From an uncultured Pseudomonadota bacterium (GTDB taxonomy: Bacteria; Pseudomonadota; Alphaproteobacteria; RF32; CAG-239): a DNA stretch of 46,790 bases. A model generated the notes under the pieces. The model was not told the origin of the DNA. It made no database searches and was given only the letters and a program-made list of their open reading frames with translations. Position 1 is the first letter of the stretch. Every line of letters begins with the position of its first letter. Position numbers and translations under genes: made by a program. Shown here piece after piece: positions 35,944 through 44,787 of this stretch. The DNA lies in the NCBI GenBank assembly GCA_949295005.1, contig CASFJL010000011.1, positions 1 to 46,790 on the forward strand. Reading direction: 5' to 3'.

Positions 35944-37379
35944 TTATAAACTCTCTATTATATAATGGATTAATCTTACCATTTGGTTTGGACTTATTTT
36001 TTTAGGCATTGATATAATATTTTGTTGTTTTGAATAAACAATCAAAGGAATATTTTTTAAGTTTAATTCATCAACACCATGGTCTCCAAAAATAATAAAA
36101 AGAGAATCAGATGGTGCTTGTTTAATAAAATTTTCTAAACTTCTATCTACATAATTAATAGCATTATAATATTTTTCTTTAATATTTTTTCCTTGAAATA
36201 AAGGTTTTGAATTATCTTTAATATTATAATTGCCATGAGAACTGACCGTAATAATATAATTAAATTTTTAGCTGATTTTTTCTGATGAGCTAAAACAAAC
36301 TCAAATAAATATCTATCTGCTATTCCCCATTCTTCTTTGGGCTTGTTTTCCTCCATATCTTCTAAAAAATAAATATTTTGATAGCCTTGCGATGGTATAT
36401 GTTTATCTCTAGAAAAGAAGTTTCCTCTATAATTATGAAAAAAGTGCGTTAAATAACCTTTTTTTTGAGCTTTTTCTGCCAAAAGAGAAAAATAAGGATA
36501 AATTTGCTCTGCATTAAAAAAATTATATAAAACAGGAGGATTGTTTTCATAATAAGAACCTATATTAACAAACAAATCTGCATTTGAACTTGCGCTATGT
36601 GTATTTTGAATAACTTCAGTTACCCCACCTTCTTGACTAATTTTCTTCAAAAAAGGTAATATTTCTTTTCCTTGATATGGGCTATTCATAGGCTCAAAAG
36701 CCAAACTTTCTACTTGAATAATATAAATATTGTTTATGCTGTTCAAGTCAAGGGGGATTGTGAATTCTGTTTTTTGCGCTTCCATCATATCATCTATAAT
36801 TGCCTGCTTATTATTTTTTACGCTTAATTCTGAAAGCCAACAAACAGAATAACCGACCGTTTTACAAAATTCAGCGTAAAAAACTCGACCGCCATAAAGA
36901 GAATGATTTGACCAAATTGCCAATATAAAAACAATGAAAGGAAATGTTTTTATAAAAGCTTTTGTCTTTTCTTGCCCCTTTGCTTCTAAAAATTTTGTAT
37001 ATAAAAATATATTTAATCCTAATAAAATGAGTTCTATACAAATTCCAATCTGTATGCTGCTTGTTATAACTTTTCTTGCTGCATCTAATCCTTCAAAAAA
37101 CTGGTGGTATATTATGGATAATGTCAAAGGAGAATCTAAAAAACTATGATAACTCAATAAAACAACTGAAATTAGAAATTTTAATATCAGACATAAATAA
37201 ACCAACCACTTGGAATATGATAATATGGCAAGCCAAAAGACAAAACTGAAAAAAAAGCTCACATAACCGCCCATGCACATTTCTTTTGAAAAAGCATATA
37301 TGTGCAAGAAAAAACTTTGTATAGCCAAGAAAAATATAATCCCTATAAAAATATAATTTTTCTTACAAAAAATTGACAT
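35944..37379 (-). pseudogene. LTA-synthase/phosphoethanolamine-transferase-type sulfatase, frameshifted
   Basis: The start ATG at 37379 follows AAAGGAATTGAG. Several membrane helices (to about residue 180) precede an alkaline-phosphatase-superfamily domain: IIQVESLAFE (metal glutamate), NTHSASSNADLFVN (nucleophile region) and GIADRYLFE. The open frame from the start ends at 36147 in nonsense. Near 36250-36265, in an A/T-only run, the correct frame shifts: the other frame continues with TVSSHGNYNIKDN, then FIIFGDHGVDELNL (metal DH) and ends at 35944. The 1436-base span is one base short of a multiple of three, so a single base loss explains it. The intact enzyme would move phospho-head groups onto envelope glycans or lipids. 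A sequencing error is possible. Confidence 0.85.
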
Positions 37380-37462
37380 CTCAATTCCTTTATTTAACAG
37401 TTTTTTTACCAGACTATACGACAATACAGAAAAGTTGTAAAGTTACTTGAAAGTAGGTGTTC

Positions 37463-38428
37463 ATGGTTAAATTAAATTCCATTCGCTTTTCAGATTTATA
37501 CATTACGCCGGATAAAACTTTTTTTGTTCCTGATTGCAAAACAGAAAACGGATTGGCTATTATTAAACCTGAAGATATTGATGTTTTTTATGCCCTTTTG
37601 GAAGAAACTTGGGATGGTGAAAATCCCAGTTATTCTGTTTTATATGAAAATGTCTTTTATCGTATAGAGCGCTCTGTTACTATTTATGGCGTGCAATTTT
37701 GTTGCAGAAAAATGCCTGAGAAAGTGCCGCCGATTGCCGCATTGCGTTTTCCAAGAGAGCTTAATCGACAACTTTTATCCTTGAGTAATGCCAGCGGGTT
37801 AATTCTTTGGTCCGGCCCGACAGGTGCCGGTAAAACAACGGCTATTTCTTCTCTTTTGAAAGAATATCTCACTATGGAAGGTGGATTTGCTTATACCATT
37901 GAAGATCCTTCTGAAATGCCTTTGGACGGTATTTATCGTTCCATTAAAGGAGGCTTGGGATTGTGCAAACAAACGCAGCCTTTTAATGATGATTGGGGGA
38001 CTTCTTTGAAATCTGCTTTGCGCTCAAAACCACGCTATATCCTTGTCGGAGAAATCAGAACACCTGAAACCGCCAGCCAAGTCTTGCGCGCCGCTACCTC
38101 AGGTCACTTGGTTTTATCTTCCATCCATGCAAATAATATTACAGATGCCATAAATTCTGTGGTCAAATATGCGGCATCTACCTCTATGAGTGAAGAATTG
38201 GCTTATGATCTTTTTTCAAGAGGTATGCTTGGTGTTTTGCACCAAACTCTTGTTGGTGTTGAAACAAAAGTCCCTAATGTTGCTTATTTGTTTGCAAACC
38301 CTGATACAACTAAAGGCGACCAAGTCCGCGGTATTATTAAAACCGGAAACCTTAATTTGGGTACTTCTATTGAGACGCAAATGACCAGAATGCAAAAAGG
38401 ATTGCCTCTCTTTCCTGATTTGTCTTAA
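37463..38428 (+). CDS. PilT/DotB/TraJ-family secretion ATPase
   Basis: 321 residues from the ATG at 37463 (AAGTAGG upstream; a GTG at 37457 is inside that site). A short N-terminal PAS-like part is followed by the RecA fold. Walker A is GPTGAGKT near residue 117, the Asp box is YTIEDPSE, Walker B is ILVGEIRT, and the His box is GHLVLSSIHAN. It has no GspE-type cysteines, so it belongs to the retraction/PilT, DotB or TraJ branch, not the extension branch. It might retract the nearby type IVb pilus, or serve the T4SS as DotB or VirB11 does; the sequence alone does not settle this. It stands alone between the broken sulfatase (divergent) and a terminator. Confidence 0.88.
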   Translation: MVKLNSIRFSDLYITPDKTFFVPDCKTENGLAIIKPEDIDVFYALLEETWDGENPSYSVLYENVFYRIERSVTIYGVQFCCRKMPEKVPPIAALRFPRELNRQLLSLSNASGLILWSGPTGAGKTTAISSLLKEYLTMEGGFAYTIEDPSEMPLDGIYRSIKGGLGLCKQTQPFNDDWGTSLKSALRSKPRYILVGEIRTPETASQVLRAATSGHLVLSSIHANNITDAINSVVKYAASTSMSEELAYDLFSRGMLGVLHQTLVGVETKVPNVAYLFANPDTTKGDQVRGIIKTGNLNLGTSIETQMTRMQKGLPLFPDLS

Positions 38429-38469
38429 AACTAAAAAGCTCCGATTTTTATTCGGAGCTTTTTAGTTTT
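38427..38469. terminator. Bidirectional intrinsic terminator
   Basis: AAAACTAAAAAGCTCCGA pairs with TCGGAGCTTTTTAGTTTT around TTTTTAT: 18 perfect base pairs with A/T runs on both sides. It separates the PilT/DotB-like ATPase gene (plus) from gpt (minus). Confidence 0.92.
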
Positions 38470-38470
38470 A

Positions 38471-38908
38471 TTATTCTACATCCCAAGGAAAAACTATCCA
38501 TTCATCGGGCATATCCACAGCATAAATATCTGTATTTAAAGCCCCTCTTTCTTTGGCATATACACTAACAAATTTTGCTTTGGGATAAAACTGACGTAAA
38601 ATTTTAAATGTTCTGCCTGAATCTGCCAAATCATCAATAATTAAAGTTTGTTCATCAACCTCTCCGAGATTTCCGGATATTTCAATAGCTGAATCTGGTC
38701 TTCTTTGTTCTTGATTGTCATAACTTGAAAAATTAATTGCCTCATTATTCCTAATATCAAGTTCATACGCAACTATACCGGCTGGAATTAACCCTCCGCG
38801 GCTAACCGCAACAATTTTATTATAACTTCCACTTTCTTTTATCTTTTGGCAAAGCAATTTGGTATGTGCGTGAAAATCTTGCCATGATATATGTATTTTT
38901 TTTGTCAT
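38471..38908 (-). CDS. gpt: Xanthine-guanine phosphoribosyltransferase
   Basis: 145 residues. It transfers phosphoribosyl from PRPP to guanine and xanthine in purine salvage. The order of motifs matches E. coli Gpt: an N-terminal SWQDFHAHTKLL, the flexible-loop region with AVSRGGLIPAGIVA, a mid SSYDNQEQRRP, the PRPP site LIIDDLADSGRTF, and a C-terminal DEWIVFPWDVE. Length is near the usual 152. The start at 38908 lies 5 bp after the stop of the thioredoxin-like gene, whose last codons supply the GGGTAA ribosome site, so the two are co-expressed. Confidence 0.95.
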   Translation of the reverse strand: MTKKIHISWQDFHAHTKLLCQKIKESGSYNKIVAVSRGGLIPAGIVAYELDIRNNEAINFSSYDNQEQRRPDSAIEISGNLGEVDEQTLIIDDLADSGRTFKILRQFYPKAKFVSVYAKERGALNTDIYAVDMPDEWIVFPWDVE

Positions 38909-38913
38909 TTTTG

Positions 38914-39441
38914 TTACCCGTGTTTGGCCTTAAGTTCTTTGATATATTCTATAACACGATCATCATCCCATTTTGCCGTACCTCTGATGCGTCCGATTTC
39001 TTGACCACTCATATTAACCAACACCGTGTGCGGCGTGGTAAATATGCCCAAATCTTCTGCCAACTTGCCATCCGTATCAAGATATAAATCTAAATTTTGA
39101 CCGTTAAATTTATCTACAAAATTTCTTTGCTCTTCTTGAGAGGACCATTCATTGCTCGGAGATAACATTATCAGTCGAATCTGCTCATTTTTGACTTTTT
39201 TAGCAAAATTGCTTAAATTATCAAGCTCTTTGATACATGGAACGCAATTTTTTGACCAAAAAACAATTAAAAGAAACTCTCCGTCAAAATCATCTATTTT
39301 TATTTTTTTGCCTTGCTCTGAAATAATCTCCCTATCCGGCATCTCTCTTGGATGTTCATAGATATTAACCGCATCTTTTTTGGCAAATGCGTTCAAACTA
39401 AAAAGACAACAAAAAAGCAAAAATAAAATATTTTTTTTCAT
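38914..39441 (-). CDS. Exported TlpA-like thioredoxin-fold protein
   Basis: 175 residues with a signal peptide (ILFLLFCCLFSLNAFA). The redoxin fold carries LLIVFWSKNCVPCIKELDNL, giving a CVPC active site near residue 60, and a cis-proline region TTPHTVLVN near 135. It should act in the periplasm as a reducing or resolving thiol oxidoreductase, as TlpA/ResA proteins do for cytochrome or envelope protein maturation. The partner is unknown; it is in an operon with gpt, which gives no functional hint. The ribosome site is weak (TTAAGAAC). Confidence 0.9.
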   Translation of the reverse strand: MKKNILFLLFCCLFSLNAFAKKDAVNIYEHPREMPDREIISEQGKKIKIDDFDGEFLLIVFWSKNCVPCIKELDNLSNFAKKVKNEQIRLIMLSPSNEWSSQEEQRNFVDKFNGQNLDLYLDTDGKLAEDLGIFTTPHTVLVNMSGQEIGRIRGTAKWDDDRVIEYIKELKAKHG

Positions 39442-39467
39442 GTTCTTAATAACTTCTTTTTTTCAAT

Positions 39468-39495
39468 TTGATTAAATAATATTTAGTAATATAAC
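39468..39495 (+). promoter_or_regulatory. Promoter of the lipoprotein-TerY-P operon
   Basis: -35 TTGATT (4 of 6), spacer of 16, -10 TATAAC (5 of 6), 36 bp before the lipoprotein start. It lies in the divergent gap with the thioredoxin-like gene. Confidence 0.55.
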
Positions 39496-39531
39496 AAATA
39501 TATAAATAAATAATGAATATGAGGATTTATA

Positions 39532-39666
39532 ATGGTAAAAATTAAAAATCTTGTCTTTTTTGTTGCTGTATTCTGCGTTTTGCTCCAACTTGGTGCTTGT
39601 GGCAAAGTTTCTGCTCCCGAGCCTTTTGAAGGAAGCGGTTATCCTCATTCTTATCCGCGCAGATAA
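39532..39666 (+). CDS. Very small lipoprotein (LptM/YifL-like)
   Basis: 44 residues. A hydrophobic signal (NLVFFVAVFCVLLQLGAC) ends in lipobox LGAC. The mature part of about 22 residues is Pro/Gly-rich and ends GYPHSYPRR. This shape (CG at the start, then a proline-rich tail ending YPxxYP) is like the small LptM/YifL lipoproteins of proteobacteria, which are usually next to lysA; lysA is not here. The ATG at 39532 has GAGGATTTATA upstream. It precedes the vWA gene by 12 bp, so it is transcribed with the TerY-P trio. Confidence 0.75.
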   Translation: MVKIKNLVFFVAVFCVLLQLGACGKVSAPEPFEGSGYPHSYPRR

Positions 39667-39678
39667 AAGGAGAACTTC

Positions 39679-40374
39679 ATGGCCGATAATAGTGCAAATC
39701 TTCTTGATGAAATGATTCCTTATGTGGAATTTGCCGATAATGCAAATGAACGCACACCTTGTGTTTTGGTCTTAGATTGTTCCGGTTCTATGCGCGGAGA
39801 ACCTATCAAACAACTCAACGCCGGATTAAAAGCTCTGGAAAAAGAGCTCAAAGAAGACATTGACGCCAGTTCTCGTGTGCAGCTCCTTATTATTAAAGCT
39901 TTTGGCAAAGATGAGGCTATTGTTTCTTCCGATTGGACAGATGCCATGAATTTTACCGCTCCTGAAATGGAAGCCGGTGGCTTGACCCCTCTTGGAAAAG
40001 CTATGGAACTTGCTTTGCAAAAAATTGAAGAACAAAAATGTCTTTATGACAGTTGCGGTATTACCTCTAAACGCCCGTGGATTTTCCTTATTAGTGATGG
40101 AGAACCTACGGATTATGATTGGGAAATTGTGGCTGAAAAATGCAGATATGCCCAACAAAATAAAAAAGTGGTTATTCATGCCGTGGGCACACAAGAAGCT
40201 AATTTGGAAAAATTGGCTAAATTTTCAATTATGGCGCCCAAAAGACTAACCGGATTGAAATTTACCGAGTTTTTCTTGTGGCTCAGCCGTTCTGTCTCTT
40301 GCATTTCTAAAGCAGCTCCCAATATTCCTGATTTGCTTGAAGATACCGGAGATTGGGATGAAGAAGAAAAATAA
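39679..40374 (+). CDS. vWA-domain protein, TerY-like (TerY-P triad)
   Basis: 231 residues, essentially one von Willebrand A domain. The metal-binding MIDAS is complete: LVLDCSGSMRG (DxSxS) near residue 33, the threonine in GGLTPLGKA near 100, and the aspartate in LISDGEPTD near 140. TerY proteins have this form and occur with a PP2C phosphatase and a Ser/Thr-type kinase (the TerY-P triad), linked to tellurite/stress-response gene systems. All three are present here in a row. The ATG follows AAAGGAGAACTTC. It overlaps the phosphatase gene by 17 bases, so the trio is translationally coupled. Confidence 0.92.
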   Translation: MADNSANLLDEMIPYVEFADNANERTPCVLVLDCSGSMRGEPIKQLNAGLKALEKELKEDIDASSRVQLLIIKAFGKDEAIVSSDWTDAMNFTAPEMEAGGLTPLGKAMELALQKIEEQKCLYDSCGITSKRPWIFLISDGEPTDYDWEIVAEKCRYAQQNKKVVIHAVGTQEANLEKLAKFSIMAPKRLTGLKFTEFFLWLSRSVSCISKAAPNIPDLLEDTGDWDEEEK

Positions 40375-41104
40375 ACAAATCAAAGTTATTTCTGCTTCCG
40401 TGCAAGGACCTTTGCACAAAAATAAAAATCTTCCCTGCCAAGATTTTTATAAATATTCCGTGCAAAGCAAAAATTTTGTTGCCGTTGTATCTGATGGTGC
40501 CGGCTCTGCAAAATTTGGCAAAATCGGCGCAAAAATTGTTTGTGAAACACTTACTGATTTGTTGAAAAGTTCTCCTTTTTCTCAAATTCAGGACCGAATT
40601 ATTAAAGCTATTGAGATTGCTCGAGCCAAAGTTTTGCGCCATAGATTTAATAAAACTCATTGCTCTCAGGGGATGAATCTTTTTTCGGCAACTTTGGTGG
40701 GGGTGGTTTGTTGTCAAAATAAGGGAATTTTTTTTCATATCGGAGATGGTGCGGCTTTGGCTTTGTTTGATGACTATCATAACTTTGTGGCTTCTCCGCC
40801 CTCTAACGGAAATTTTTCTTGTGAAACATTTTTTTATACTCAAGACAACTGGAAAGAAAATTTGCGTTTTACGGCTTTTCAAAATGCACAGGCCGTATTT
40901 TTAATGAGCGATGGCTTAACAAACTTTTCTTTTTCTCATAATTTTACACAAATTGAAAAAAATTTTATTATTCCGATTCATAATTTTTTAAGAGATGAAA
41001 AGTCTAAAATAAAAGCTCAGCGCGCACTTGCAAACACTCTTAATAATATGCAAGCTCAGCGTTTGAACTCTGATGACAAAACTCTTCTTTGGGCGGGTTT
41101 GTAA
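40358..41104 (+). CDS. PP2C-family protein phosphatase (TerY-P triad)
   Basis: 248 residues from the ATG at 40358, with CGGAG nearby upstream. PP2C motifs: PCQDFYKY, VAVVSDGAGSAKFGKIGA (metal aspartate), FFHIGDGAALALF, and a later VFLMSDGLTNF. It is a compact PP2C form typical of the TerY-P triad and is expected to remove phosphate from the partner kinase or from its vWA target. It overlaps the vWA gene by 17 bases and its stop touches the kinase start. Confidence 0.9.
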   Translation: MKKKNKQIKVISASVQGPLHKNKNLPCQDFYKYSVQSKNFVAVVSDGAGSAKFGKIGAKIVCETLTDLLKSSPFSQIQDRIIKAIEIARAKVLRHRFNKTHCSQGMNLFSATLVGVVCCQNKGIFFHIGDGAALALFDDYHNFVASPPSNGNFSCETFFYTQDNWKENLRFTAFQNAQAVFLMSDGLTNFSFSHNFTQIEKNFIIPIHNFLRDEKSKIKAQRALANTLNNMQAQRLNSDDKTLLWAGL

Positions 41105-42580
41105 ATGGAACAATTTGATAACGCTGAAAATTTGGAATTTAATGCTATTTATGCCGATGGACATTTTGAAAAAATTAAAATCGGCAAACAAATTAATAAA
41201 GGCGGTGCTGCCGGAAAAATTTATTTGAATGCAGATAACCCAAATCAGGTGGCCAAAATTTTTCATTCTAAAAACAAAAGTAATACTAACCGCCAAAAAT
41301 TAGAAGCCATGCTCTTAAACAGTCCTCACTTTCCAGATGCGGTTATTGACGGTATTAATTATGTGCAGATTGCGTGGCCTGAAGCTTTATTGGAAGATGA
41401 AAAGGGGTTTTGTGTCGGCTATTTAATGCCTCTGATTAATATGAAAGATTCTGTTTCTCTTGACCATTTAATGCAAAAAGCCATTCGCAAAAAACTTCAA
41501 CTTCCAGAAAATTATGCTTATCGAATTTTTGCGGCTTATAACCTTGCTTGCATGGTTGCCGCGTTGCATAAGTGTGAACATTATATTGTTGATTTGAAAC
41601 CATCTAATGTCTTTGTTTATAAAAACAATATGATGGTGGCTATGGTGGATTGCGACGGATTTTCAATTAAAGGTGAGTTTGGTCGATATCCGGCTGAATT
41701 TGTCAGTGAAGAATATATTTACCCTGAGGGAATGAACCAAAATTGCGAAGATATGGGTGAAGAACAAGACAAATTTGCTTTGGCCGTAATTGTTTTTAAA
41801 CTCCTTAATAGCGGCATTCATCCTTTTTCGGGTGTACCCAGAAAAAATAATACGGATATGCTCACTATTCAAAACAGAATCGAAGAATTTCATTATGCAT
41901 ATGGATTGTGGCCAGATGCGTATCAAATGCCGCACCCTTATTCTATTCATGAATATTTTGATAAAGCAACTTTAGAGATGTTTGAACGCGCTTTCACTAA
42001 AAGCGGAAACCGCCCCACCGCCAAAGAATGGCAAGAGCATTTATGGAAATTGATGCATAATCTTAAAGTTTGTAAAAAAAACAAAAACCATGCTTATTTT
42101 ACTTCAAAAGGGTGTGGTTTGTGCATGGTGGAAGAAAAATTTTCAAACAAACTTTCTAATATCAAAAAACAAAAAGAAACTCCTGAGCTCATCCGCGGTA
42201 TGCAAAAAGAAGACTTAACTTTGGAAAAAAACCAAAGAAATAAAGCTTTGCAAATTGCCTTAGATAAAAAATTGCAAATCATCTCTGCTGTTGCTTTGGC
42301 TGCTTATATGCTCTTTTTTACTTTTTTATACAAAATTCTGGCCTGCATTGATGACAAAATTTTATCCTTAGGTCTTGGAATCCAAGCTATATTGGTTACA
42401 TTAATAATGATTTTTATTAATTGGGGAATAAAAAAATATGCACATCTTCTACCTGTGTTAAAGAATCGCTCTTTAACACAAATGTTACAGGTTTATGCGC
42501 TGATTTGTATTATTATTTCTCTTGTCTCAATTAATGATATTCCCAGAAATTTATTGGATTTGGCATTAATTGAACAATAA
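41105..42580 (+). CDS. Membrane-tethered protein kinase of the TerY-P triad
   Basis: 491 residues. An N-terminal kinase domain has a glycine-rich loop (GKQINKGGAAGKIYL), the ATP lysine in QVAKIFHSK, the catalytic loop HYIVDLKPSNVFV, and VDCDGFSI in place of DFG. At about 325-345 a Cys/His cluster (CKKNKNHAYF, GCGLC) looks like a small zinc ribbon, as known in this family. The last 110 residues hold three membrane helices (AVALAAYMLFFTFLYKILAC; GLGIQAILVTLIMIFINWG; YALICIIISLVSI). The kinase thus sits on the cytoplasmic membrane. Start directly after the phosphatase stop. Confidence 0.9.
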   Translation: MEQFDNAENLEFNAIYADGHFEKIKIGKQINKGGAAGKIYLNADNPNQVAKIFHSKNKSNTNRQKLEAMLLNSPHFPDAVIDGINYVQIAWPEALLEDEKGFCVGYLMPLINMKDSVSLDHLMQKAIRKKLQLPENYAYRIFAAYNLACMVAALHKCEHYIVDLKPSNVFVYKNNMMVAMVDCDGFSIKGEFGRYPAEFVSEEYIYPEGMNQNCEDMGEEQDKFALAVIVFKLLNSGIHPFSGVPRKNNTDMLTIQNRIEEFHYAYGLWPDAYQMPHPYSIHEYFDKATLEMFERAFTKSGNRPTAKEWQEHLWKLMHNLKVCKKNKNHAYFTSKGCGLCMVEEKFSNKLSNIKKQKETPELIRGMQKEDLTLEKNQRNKALQIALDKKLQIISAVALAAYMLFFTFLYKILACIDDKILSLGLGIQAILVTLIMIFINWGIKKYAHLLPVLKNRSLTQMLQVYALICIIISLVSINDIPRNLLDLALIEQ

Positions 42581-42682
42581 AACCTGAAAAATAGCGGAGA
42601 AATGTGATTTTTTTCTCTACATTAAAAATTTTTTATGTTATGGTGGCTCAAATTGATTTTATAAGAAATAAAGGATACGATT

Positions 42683-44071
42683 TTGAAACAACTAAAACCA
42701 ATTATGATTTCCGGCAAAGAAGTTTATCCTCTCTTTGAGGGCGGAAAAGGAATTAATGCTTCTGACGGTAGAAGCTGCGGTGCTTGGGCTCATGAAAATT
42801 GTGTGGGCACTTTTTCAGGCGTTAGTCCTGATTATTATGACGAAAATGGTCATGTAATCCTTGAAAAATATCTTAAAAAAGACAGAAAAGAACGTCATCA
42901 AGAAATGATTGAACAATCTATTAAAGGTGGTATTGCTCAAGCACAAATTGCTCATGAAATTGCAGGAGGTAACGGTCGTATTCATATGAATATGTTATGG
43001 GAGCTTGGCGGATCTGAGCAAATCTTGAATGGCGTTTTGGAAAAAGCCAAAGGTTTAATCCACGGTATTACTTGTGGTGCCGGTTTGCCTTATAAATTGG
43101 GTGAAATTGCATCTCATTTCGGCGTTTACTATTATCCTATCGTCTCTTCTGCGCGCGCATTCCAAGTTTTGTGGAAAAGAGCTTATGCTAACTTTAAAGA
43201 CTTTTTGGGCGGCGTTGTTTATGAAGACCCTTGGTTGGCCGGTGGTCACAACGGTCTTTCTAACGCAGAAGATCCTAATCAACCGCAATCTCCATATCAA
43301 AGATTGGTCGATTTGCGCGCCACATTAAACAAACTCGGCTTAAATGATTTGCCGATTATTATGGCCGGCGGTGTCTGGGCTTTGGATGATTGGGATGATT
43401 ATATTGATAATCCCGAAATTGGCAAAATTGCATTCCAATTCGGTACTCGCCCGATGATTACACAAGAAAGCCCTGTATGTGACGCTTGGAAAAATTTGAT
43501 GCTCACATTGAAAAAAGGCGATGTGATTTTACAAAAATTTAGTCCGACAGGCTTCTTTTCTTCTGCAATTAAAAATACTTTTCTTGAAAAATTGATTGCG
43601 CGTAAAAACGGCGAAATTGCTTTTTCTGAAGAACAAAATGAAGAATTTTCTCATCCTTTGAAGATTAGTGCGGCAAAAACTTATTACATTAAGCCCGAAG
43701 ATGTTGAAAAAGCACAAAAGCAACAAAATGCCGGCTTTACGGAAATAAAAGAAACTCCGGATAACACCGTGGTATTTTTGACCCCTGAAGAGTGGAAACA
43801 AATGAAACTTGATAGAGCTAACTGTGTGGGTTGCTTGTCTCAATGCCAATTTTCTACTTGGTCTCAGGCAAACGGTACAACGGGACGTATTCCTGATCCG
43901 CGTTCTTATTGCATTCATAAAACATTATACGATATCAGCCATGGCGGCAGTATCAAAGACAACCTTTTATTTGCCGGGCATCAAGTTTATCGTTTTGCAA
44001 CAGATCCGTTGTATAGAAACGGCATCCCTTCTGTGAAAGAATTGTTGGATAAAATTAAGTTGGGACAATAA
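42683..44071 (+). CDS. Nitronate monooxygenase-like FMN enzyme with cysteine-rich C-terminal extension
   Basis: 462 residues; TTG start at 42683, 7 bases after AAGGA. The first ATG (42704) would cut seven residues and lies poorly to the ribosome site. The TIM-barrel NMO/2-nitropropane dioxygenase family is indicated by VSPDYYDENG, GLIHGITCGAGLPYKLG, GHNGLSNAEDP, LPIIMAGGVWALDDW and IAFQFGTRPMITQES (FMN phosphate site region). Family members are usually about 320-360 residues. The extra C-terminal part holds a CxxCxxxC cluster (NCVGCLSQCQF) and another cysteine (PRSYCIHKTL) 22 residues later, possibly a metal or Fe-S site. Substrate unknown. It is followed by a strong terminator. Confidence 0.88.
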   Translation: MKQLKPIMISGKEVYPLFEGGKGINASDGRSCGAWAHENCVGTFSGVSPDYYDENGHVILEKYLKKDRKERHQEMIEQSIKGGIAQAQIAHEIAGGNGRIHMNMLWELGGSEQILNGVLEKAKGLIHGITCGAGLPYKLGEIASHFGVYYYPIVSSARAFQVLWKRAYANFKDFLGGVVYEDPWLAGGHNGLSNAEDPNQPQSPYQRLVDLRATLNKLGLNDLPIIMAGGVWALDDWDDYIDNPEIGKIAFQFGTRPMITQESPVCDAWKNLMLTLKKGDVILQKFSPTGFFSSAIKNTFLEKLIARKNGEIAFSEEQNEEFSHPLKISAAKTYYIKPEDVEKAQKQQNAGFTEIKETPDNTVVFLTPEEWKQMKLDRANCVGCLSQCQFSTWSQANGTTGRIPDPRSYCIHKTLYDISHGGSIKDNLLFAGHQVYRFATDPLYRNGIPSVKELLDKIKLGQ

Positions 44072-44076
44072 TTCAA

Positions 44077-44111
44077 TAAAAAAGCTCTAAGTTTTATCTT
44101 AGAGCTTTTTT
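44077..44111. terminator. Bidirectional intrinsic terminator
   Basis: AAAAAAGCTCTAAG pairs with CTTAGAGCTTTTTT around TTTTAT. It ends the nitronate monooxygenase-like gene (plus) and the convergent histidine phosphatase gene (minus). Confidence 0.92.
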
Positions 44112-44114
44112 ATT

Positions 44115-44714
44115 CTATAACTTTTCTTCATACATATACCCTGCTTCATCTTTGCTGATATGAACAATATCACAATTATTCACTCTTGGATTTTCAACGC
44201 CTAAAGCAGACATTATAGAGGTTATAACTCCGGCATGGCTGACGATGCCAATATTCCACTCCTGATAACCTTTTTGACATTGATATTCAAAAATTTTATC
44301 AAGTTTTGTAAAGACTCTTTGCAAAACATCCCAAACGCTTTCTCCTTCAGGAAAATGGTTATCATACTGTTTAGAATCCGGATTATAAAACAAATCAACA
44401 ATCTTAGGATATTGTTGTTTCAAAACATCTAGCTTTTGCCCTTCTGCAACACCATAATTGATTTCAGCAAAAGCTGCAGAAACCTTTATGGGAAGATCAC
44501 ATCTAAAAGATATGATAGCGGCTGTTTTTTGCGCTCTGTTAAGGTGGCTTGTATAAAGAACTTCAAGCCTTAAAGCTTCTAACTTTTCCGCGGCCTGTTT
44601 GGCTTGCAATTTTCCATTTTGGGTTAAATCACTGTCTATATGTTGACCTTGCCATACACCACATAAATTATTTGCGGTTTCTCCGTGCCGAATAAAATAA
44701 AAATTTGTTTTCAT
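44115..44714 (-). CDS. Histidine phosphatase superfamily protein
   Basis: 199 residues. The phosphoglycerate-mutase-like active site FIRHGETANN is at the N-terminus, with TSHLNRAQKTA (arginine of the second motif) near 58, EINYGVAEGQKL near 85, and the second catalytic histidine in GIVSHAGVITS near 155. These enzymes remove phosphate from small metabolites such as phosphosugars or cobalamin intermediates; this one's substrate is not evident. It faces the terminator at 44077-44111. Its start at 44714 has little ribosome-site character. Confidence 0.92.
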   Translation of the reverse strand: MKTNFYFIRHGETANNLCGVWQGQHIDSDLTQNGKLQAKQAAEKLEALRLEVLYTSHLNRAQKTAAIISFRCDLPIKVSAAFAEINYGVAEGQKLDVLKQQYPKIVDLFYNPDSKQYDNHFPEGESVWDVLQRVFTKLDKIFEYQCQKGYQEWNIGIVSHAGVITSIMSALGVENPRVNNCDIVHISKDEAGYMYEEKL

Positions 44715-44787
44715 AATGATATACGTTTTATTAATAATTTATTGTTTGTTTCTTAATTAACACATTTTATATGGATTGCAACATAAA

